Source: Symbiodinium natans
Lineage: Eukaryota; Sar; Dinophyceae; Suessiales; Symbiodiniaceae
Assembly (NCBI GenBank): GCA_905221605.1
Contig: CAJNDS010002430.1
Coordinates: 127,520 to 191,519, forward strand
Reading direction: 5' to 3'
Length of the DNA: 64,000 bases
Shown here: piece by piece, positions 57,384 through 64,000 of the stretch
Layout: every line of letters begins with the position of its first letter
Numbering within the stretch: position 1 is the stretch's first letter
Program-made: the position numbers and the translations under genes
Notes under the pieces: generated by a model
Seen by the model: the letters and a program-made list of their open reading frames with translations, nothing else
What the model was told of the DNA's origin: nothing
Database searches by the model: none

Positions 57384-58022
57384 CTGCGGCGAGGGGATGG
57401 TGCAGGTCCGCAGCTGGCGGCTTTGGGGGGCACGCAGGGCCGCCTTTATATCGGCTTGGGGCTGGCCAGGGGCTGTTGTATGGGGCTTCCGGAACCCCCA
57501 GTTATTCCGGTGAGCGATCTGCTGCTGCAATCAGAGTTCCAAATCTACGCCATGCCCTTGCTACATCTGGTCACAAACCTGAACAAGAATTCTACACTCG
57601 AAGGCTATACGTCGTCTACGAAGATCAACTACAGTACGAATGAGCAACGTTTAGCAGCACACATGAGAAGAAGGATTACAGCGATATGAAGGAGCAATAC
57701 ACCAACAAAACTGGTACCGCCAAGTAATTGCAACATTAGCAACATAGCAGCCGGATGCCTGCATCATGTGGCTGTTACCTTCGAGGTTACCCTGGCAAAG
57801 AGAGCTGCCATCCTGACTTGTCTAGGAAAAAGTGTGTCACTTTCAGGGCAGGGCAGTTTCAAATGGCCCCGATTTCACTTCAGGCCTCGATGTGGAAGAA
57901 TGTGCGATCTCAGGCTTATGCATGGGACGAACCGTGACATCGCGAAGGCGCAACTTGCCAATCAACGGGCTCAATTTCGCGTAATTCTGTTCTGAAACGT
58001 GATGGTCTTCAAGGCTGCTCAG

Positions 58023-58294
58023 GCCGGCTTCATAGTTCGCAGCTTCTTCATCGAAGCTCAAAGAAGCTACCAGTAGAGGCTTGTGTGTGTGCCAATACAC
58101 GTGCGCAAGCAAAGTAGGCCGAGCGTGCGAGGCTCAGCAAGCAGCTCAACAAACAATGCATGCCAAACAGAAGGAAGCGCTCCTACTTCTGAGGGCCGCG
58201 CAGAACCAGACTAAACCACGCTGGGAGACTGCAAGCTCAATTGGCTCACAGGCTTAGGGCAGCGAGAAGCTTATGTTCCCAAAAACAGGCTCAG
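58023..58294. mobile_element. Insertion of unknown type in a copy B LRR unit
   Basis: About 272 bp found in this unit only, flanked by GCTCAG on both sides (58017-58022 and 58289-58294), a target-site duplication. No TIR, no coding frame and no recognised tRNA head. Could be a SINE-like or other short element. Confidence 0.55.
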
Positions 58295-58844
58295 CCTTCC
58301 TTCACACGCTTTCGGGTGCTACAAGTAGCTTTGGGCCAGCTTTGCGCACCATGGCCTTGGGGCGCGTTCCGGGAGGCTCTCGCTTCCGCTATGTCACTTC
58401 CTGGCGATGCCTTCTAAGAAGTGTGATTGTCCCTACAGTTGTACATACGGTTGTCATCGAAGTCCCTCGACTACACCATACACCGTACTCTTTCTGCCAT
58501 ATTGCCTGCGAGTGGAGTATGTGGGCGGAGGGGCGAGGTGGTCCCGCGAAATATGCGGGACTATTTCCATGGACCACAGTGCTTCTGGTCAGAGCCCACA
58601 GACGATGATTCCATCACTAAACAAAATTTGCGAGCCCAGAAAAGCCCTGTAAACCTGCAAGCTCTCAACCCTAAACCCTGAGCCTAAACCCTGAAGCCCA
58701 AACCCGAAGCCCTCCGACGCCGTCTGACATATCTGAACGGAAGTTGTGGAAGAAACGCTCGGGGCTTTGGGCCCCGGACCAGGCCTTGGGCTTTGCGAGT
58801 GCTTGGGGGGACGTAACTTCGGAGCACTCCGTAGCACTCCGGGC

Positions 58845-58922
58845 CTTGGCTCCACCGATGTGGTTGCTACCGAGGTAGATTTCGGTGACGCTGCCGTTCG
58901 TCTTGAGGGCCTCGGCTAAGGC
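58845..58922 (-). CDS. LRR exon B8, two codons shorter
   Basis: 78 nt. Exposed core EIYLGSNHIG runs directly into GAK: six bases of the CCCTCAGCACC region are gone, in frame. It corresponds in position to A10 (LLDLGRNEIGAE). Confidence 0.8.
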
Positions 58923-60159
58923 CTGCGGCGAGGGGATGGTGCAGGTCTGCAGCTGGCGGCTTTGGGGGAGCACTCAGGGCCGCCTTTATATCGGCTTGGG
59001 GCTGGCCAGGGGCTGTTGTATGGGGCTTCCGGAACCCCCAGTTATTCCGGGGAGCGATCTGCTGCTGCAATCAGAATTCCAAATCTACGCCATGCCCTTG
59101 CTTCGTGTCACAAACCTGGGAATGCTACATTCGAAGAGTATACGTCGTCGACGAAGATCAACTACAGTACGAATTAGCAACGTTTAGCAGCACACATGAG
59201 AAGAAGGATTACAGCTATATGAAGGAACAATACACCAACAGAACTGGTAACGCCAAGTAATCGCAACATTAGCAACATCGCAGCATGCGGATGCCTGCAT
59301 CATGTGGCTGCTACCTCCGAAAGTACCCTGGCAAAGAGAGCGGCCATCCTGAGTTTTATAGGAAAGAGTGTGTCACTTTCGGGGCAGGGCAGTTTCAAAT
59401 GGGATTCCTGGCAGCATTCTGGCCCTGATTTCACTTCAGGCCTCGATGTGGAAGAATGTGCGATCTCAGGCTTATGCATGGGACGAGCCGTGACATCGCG
59501 AAGGCGCAACTTGCCAATCAACGGGCTTAATTTCGCGTAATTCTGTTCTGAAACATGATGGTCTTCAAGGCTGCTCAGCCTTCCTTCGCACACTTTCGGG
59601 TGCTACAACTAGCTTTGTGCCAGCTTTGCGCACCATGGCCTTGGGGCGTGTTCCGGGAGGCTATCGCTTCCGCTATGTCAGTTCCGGCCGATGCCTTCTA
59701 AGAAGTGTGATTGTCCCTACAGTTGTACATACGGTTGTCATCGAAGTCCCTCGACTACACCATCCCGTACACCGTACTCTTTCTGCCATATTGCCTAATA
59801 CCACCTTACCCTCAACTACGACCCACGCTCTCCAGGCGAATGGAGTATGTGGGCCGGGTTGGGCGAGGTGGTCCGGCGAAATATGCGGGCGTATTTCCAT
59901 GGACCACAGTGCTTCTGGTCTGCAAGAGCCCACATCGTACGATGATTCTATCCAGCGCTGTAAACCTGCAAACCCTGAACCCTAAACTCTGAAGCCTAAG
60001 CCCGAAGCCCTCCCGATGCCGTCTGACATGTCTGAACGGAAGCTGTGGAAAAAAGAAACGCGCGGGGCTGGGCTTGTGGTCTCCGGACCAGGCCTTGGGC
60101 TTTGCGCGTCGAAGGCTTGGGGGGAATTTCACTTCAGAGCACTTCGTGGCACTCCGGGC

Positions 60160-60243
60160 CTTGGCTCCCTCATGGCCGATCTGGTTGCCATAAAGCTCGA
60201 TGCTGGTGACGGTGCGGTTCGTCTTGAGGGCCTTGGCTAAGGC
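60160..60243 (-). CDS. LRR exon B9
   Basis: 84 nt, phase 0. Exposed core SIELYGNQIGHE; one base different from A11 in the whole exon. Confidence 0.85.
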
Positions 60244-60305
60244 CTGCGGCGAGGGGATGGTGCAGGTCCGCACACATCGGCTTGGCCCTGGCCAGTGTTG
60301 GAAGG

Positions 60306-61490
60306 GGCTTCTGGGACCCGGGTTTCCGGCAGGGTTCCTAGATAATGATGTAAGCGATTGTTTGCAGCATGATGAGTACTACATCAAAAGCTGGTACAGC
60401 TAAGCAGTTGCAGTGCATTAGCACGGCATACTAGACAGCGAACGTTGTGCTCTTTGCGGCCCCAGCACACTACCTGCAGTAAACTGTTCCATACAAGACT
60501 GAAGACTATGCCGTACAGTGCTGTGATGCACTGTGCTATATTTTGCTATATTACCATCTTACCATACGCTCTACGACCCACCCCTCTGCGGTGGGATGCT
60601 TGGAGTATGTGAGGGTCATACGCGCATGGTGCATTCCTAAACTTGAGACTGCGGCTGCGAAAGCCAGACGCGCACCGGCGTGTTTAATTTTACGCACGCA
60701 GCGGCGCAAGCTTACCAAAGACATTTGAAGAACTCCAGTGGTGAAGAGCTTCTACCCATACATTGCGAGTGTGCGCACATGCCTGCTCAACTCTGCGTCC
60801 CAACGAAAACAAGGCATTTTTTGGGGGGACCGCCCACACACCCAGCCCCCGCCCCGGGTTGAATCAATCATTTAAGGTTTAAGGGGGGGAGGGGGGCCCC
60901 CCTAACACGCCATTAACTAAAGTCTTTTCATACCACTTAAGGCCCGCAGTCGCCTGTTGATCCACCTGAATCACTTCAGAGAAATTGATCGGTGAACGAC
61001 GACTCCCACATGCTCCGAGGAGCTAGCTTTCGTGATTCTCGGTGTCCCTGGACCTGAGCGTCCTGTGTTTGCAATTCGCGACCCGCAACCCTTGTACTCG
61101 GACAGTATACGGTCTACATACAATAGTGCAACACACATTAGCAACACACAGCAGAAGAAGGATTGCAGCAATATGAATCAGCGATACCCCAAGAACTGGT
61201 AAAGCCAAGAAAGTATATAGGGTGGGGCCGACATATCAAAATAGCCTGCGCCTGCGTGATGTGCTTGTTACCATCCAAAACCCAAACACAAGGACCGGTG
61301 AACTGGCAAAGAGAGCTGCCATCCTGACCCCTTTTGGAAAATCAAGAAAGAAAGACTAAATACATTTTTTTGCATGATCCCCTCATCAGGTTTTACGTTT
61401 AAAGTTATCCCCTGAACGTTATGCTAACTCGCGTTAACAAAAAAGTCTAACTCTCGAATTCTTCTTCCCTTCGAGCCATGGAGTCTCTAG
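60306..61490 (-). other. Intron between LRR B9 and B10, left part
   Basis: Near-identical copy of 29300-30480. No gene recognised. Confidence 0.5.
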
Positions 61491-62975
61491 ATCCTCAGTA
61501 GCTCGTGAAACTTGGAAAGGTGGGCTAACTTTTGAGCTTTTTCGGGGCCTTGCGAATAGACAGTAGAATCACAAGGACTTTCTTCAATTTTTGATACTTT
61601 TTCTGGAGCGTGCCAATGGACTTGCGCGATGTCTCAAAGTGCATTGTTCTGCTCATAGCTAAGACGTCTTGTAGATTCTCTATTTCTATTCAGCTCTGGT
61701 TGCTTTTGTCACGTCCATTTTGCCGTTGCGAGGACCTATTGCTATTTTGCCTTTGATTTAGGCAACCTTGATAGCCCCCTGTTCCATCACCATGCAGAAC
61801 AACCGTTGAAGTCACCATGTGATCCAGGAAACTGCGATCATGGGTCATTACCAATAGGGTTCCGTCATAATCAAAGAAAACATGTCCTGTAGGTGATGAT
61901 CCAGTGTATCCCTATCCAAGTCCTTGGTTGGATCGTCCAAACCATAAATGTAAATTGGTGAGCCAAAGATAAAGCCAATGAAAATCTGTTCTTGTCTCCT
62001 CCTGAAAGTGATCAAGCAGGACGTGTCACCTGATCGGAAAATCTTTTAAGTATGCGACAACATGGGACACGACAACTGCCAGTGAGTCTTTCTAGGATCT
62101 AATTGGGTAAAGAATGTTTTCCTCGATGTGCTTGTTTCTTGTTGAGTTTCCTGAACCCGGCTTTAGATCTCCAATTAACATGTTGAAAAGGGTCGTCTTC
62201 CCGGCTCCAGTAGGTCCTATCATTCCAATAGTCCCCTCGGGTAACGTTGATACTGAAGAGGGACGAGGACTTTATCTCCATATGCTTTACATAACTGACG
62301 TCTTTCAATTGTATGCCGTGTCGATTTATCAAGACTGTCAGCCTTTAACCTTGCCATTTTCAGAGTTTTGATTTGCTTTCTCTTCCGCTGTGCGGGAATT
62401 CCCTTGTGGACCATTCCGTGTCTCGATAATCTTTGCTAAAATTCAACTGAGATTTGGTCTCCTCATCCATGATTTTTTCAGGCCACTCCTGAAACTTCAT
62501 TCAAGCGTCTCACATTTCCTCGATCTAGCCACAAAGTTACTGACGTTGTGTTTGAGAGAAGGCCCGGTCGTGGTAAATACAAAAGAAAGCTTCCCCGATA
62601 GCTATTCATCTTGGCTCCAACCATTCAAGAGTTGCCATGTCTGAATGGTTTGACGTCTCATCGAAATAACATATCTGGTTCTGCAACAAGAGCTTGGCCT
62701 GTCCCCTGAAAGATTCCCAACTAGCCGGCCCTTTGGAATCCCGACTCCTTCAAGAATTTTTTCCGCCTGATAGTGGGTTGCCCCTTGTGTGACTCCACGT
62801 GCTCGAATGCTGTGATATTGTGAGAAAACATGGGGTCTTGAGGCATACGAACTTATGTTCCCGTGTTGGACAAAACCCTCTCCATCGTCTGGCCCAACAG
62901 TTCCAGCGATCACCTTCACTTATGTTGATTTATGGGAACCATTTTCGTGGGAGAATGGGAGCTGCCATAAAGGCC
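61490..62975 (-). pseudogene. uup-like: Decayed bacterial-type ABC-F ATPase (Uup-like), intronic, copy B
   Basis: Second copy of the fossil at 30485-31975, with the same order of motifs (KVIAGTVGPDDGE, LSG, DETSNHSDMATLEW, KGIPAQRKRKQ, second Walker A GPTGAGKTTLF, DDPTKDLD, THDRSFLDH) and the same main frameshifts. It lacks a four-base duplication (ATTC) that copy A has near 31217. The shared damage dates the decay before the tandem duplication. Confidence 0.7.
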
Positions 62976-63492
62976 ATTCTAACTTGATTTAAACTTAGGC
63001 TGCCTGCATCATGTCAAACCCGAGTTCATCATCGCCTAGCAAGGGGGAGCTTTTTGAGTTAAATAGTTGGTCATGCCACCATCCATTCTAGAGATCCCAT
63101 CCCGAAGCTGACACGATTCCAAGCTAAATACGACGATTATTTTTGCCTTCTTTGGAAACATCTATGTTGGCTTGAAAGGCAACTGATTTGAACTCATCAA
63201 AAGAAGTTCCTGTCCCCAACACATTAACTCATTCCCATTTCTCATTCCCATGTTGATCGAGGAATCTTAAATCAGCAGCCACTCCTCGCCCATGCAAAAA
63301 CCCTTCTTCTGCAAGAAAGGTCTCATCAGGAGCATGTTCGCACATAGCCATTTCGCCTCAGAAGGCCTGAAACCATCTGGCATAGACTAGCTCACGAGCT
63401 AGCTTGGCTTTTGCAGCCTGCCGTGACATACCCAGAGGTCTGCGGCGAGGGGGATGGCGCAGGTCCGTCGCTTTGGGAGAGTTCTTCCGGGC

Positions 63493-63576
63493 CTTGGCCC
63501 CCTCCTCACCGATCTGGTTGCTCTGAAGGTTGATGCGGGTGACGGTGCGGTTCGTCCTGAGGATCTCGGCGAGGGC
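63493..63576 (-). CDS. LRR exon B10
   Basis: 84 nt, phase 0. Begins ALAEILRTNR; exposed core RINLQSNQIGEE. Against A12: five base differences, all in the core; two codons are each changed at two bases (Glu to Asn, Gly to Gln). Confidence 0.85.
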
Positions 63577-63633
63577 CTGGCGGCCAGGGGGGATCCGTCG
63601 GCCTGGGGGCGTTGGGGGAGAGCACTCCCGGGC

Positions 63634-63717
63634 CTTGGCCCCCTCGTCACCGAGCCGTTTTGCTGCGAGCTTCAGGTCGGTGATGCTGCTGTTCGCCTCG
63701 AAGGCCTTCTTTACGGC
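63634..63717 (-). CDS. LRR exon B11, most 5' recognised exon of copy B
   Basis: 84 nt, phase 0. Begins AVKKAFEANSSIT; exposed core DLKLAAKRLGDE versus HLKLTSKGLGVE in A13. The intron to B10 is short, as in copy A. The gene's 5' end lies beyond 63717 and probably beyond the window. Confidence 0.8.
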
Positions 63718-64000
63718 CTGACAAGGACACAGGGAGGCTGTGATCGAACTTGATTGTGCAAAAAAGGCCCCTGGAGTTTAAGGTCTTCTCGAGCGAAAAT
63801 GCGTTGACAGTCTGATGTAGTCGTGTGCCTAGTTTGGTCTCGTGATGTGTCGCCAGCATCTCTTTGCACGGTTTGTGAGTCTGGGATGGTCAAGGGCTTC
63901 AAGTTCATGCCTGTTCGCCTGATGGCTCGGTGTTTCAATCGGTACGGAGAAAACGTATTGCACTCAATCTCGCTTCAACAAAAGTCACGACTTGGTTTTC

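Larger units (their letters stand above)
48750..60300 (-). repeat. LRR exon array, copy B: 9 tandem units
   Basis: LRR exons are spaced 1294, 1301, 1295, 1307, 1207, 1217, 1545 and 1315 bp. Units share an extra block (CATGCGGATGCCTGCATCATGTGGCTG, about 100-150 bp) that most copy A units lack, and none has the TIR element, so each array is homogenised separately. The 1545-bp unit carries the insertion at 58023-58294. Confidence 0.9.
39000..64000. repeat. Segmental tandem duplication, unit 2 (cut by window end)
   Basis: Repeats the content of 6441 to about 33030 in the same order and orientation. Divergence is uneven: 59.0-64.0 kb is almost identical to 28.0-33.0 kb, whereas 40-48.5 kb shows many substitutions and indels against 7.5-16.4 kb. 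Confidence 0.8.

Overview
The window looks like nuclear DNA of a dinoflagellate-like alga (Symbiodiniaceae or a relative), inferred from four signs. (1) Repeated exons are bounded by GC-AG and probable GA-AG introns with short AGG(CC) direct repeats at both splice sites. (2) A decayed Ty1/copia element carries the HVDDFxFSGR reverse-transcriptase motif. (3) TTTAGGG-type telomere-like tracts are scattered through it. (4) It has long introns, minisatellites and large tandem gene duplications. A species cannot be named, and other microalgal lineages are not excluded.

Layout. 43-1560 is a truncated relic (copy C) of the 3' end of the main gene. 1561-6440 is non-coding, with GA, CTG and TC microsatellites, two minisatellites and a telomere-like tract. 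From about 6441 a segment of about 32.5 kb is tandemly duplicated; position 6441 corresponds to 39000, and the second copy runs off the window end. Each segment carries one very large minus-strand gene (copy A about 7.8-32.7 kb, copy B about 40.5-63.7 kb). Read 5' to 3' on the minus strand it holds: an array of single-repeat LRR exons (13 in A, two of them frameshifted; 11 visible in B); a 95-nt P-loop exon; a roughly 3-kb exon with the rest of a Roc GTPase and a COR domain; an alpha-helical exon; exons of an endonuclease/exonuclease/phosphatase (EEP) domain; and probable coiled-coil terminal exons. The predicted product is an LRR-Roc-COR protein (ROCO family), probably fused to an EEP effector domain.

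The main observation is the LRR array. Each LRR is one 84-nt, phase-0 exon inside a 1.1-1.5 kb tandem unit whose introns are nearly identical from unit to unit. Variation within the exon concentrates at residues 14, 16, 18, 19, 21 and 24, the solvent-exposed concave-face positions of an RI-type LRR. This is what a diversifying recognition receptor would show. It parallels the single-exon LRR shuffling described for Ectocarpus LRR-ROCO genes by Zambounis et al. 2012, but with 28-residue RI-type repeats and a possible nuclease/phosphatase effector.

Other contents: a decayed bacterial-type Uup/ABC-F ATPase gene inside an LRR intron (both copies), a TIR element carried by every second unit of the copy A array, a degenerate copia element at 34.4-37.7 kb between the two genes, a probable introner-like insertion in the EEP exon of copies A and C but not B, and a long (CA)n tract touching a splice acceptor in copy B.
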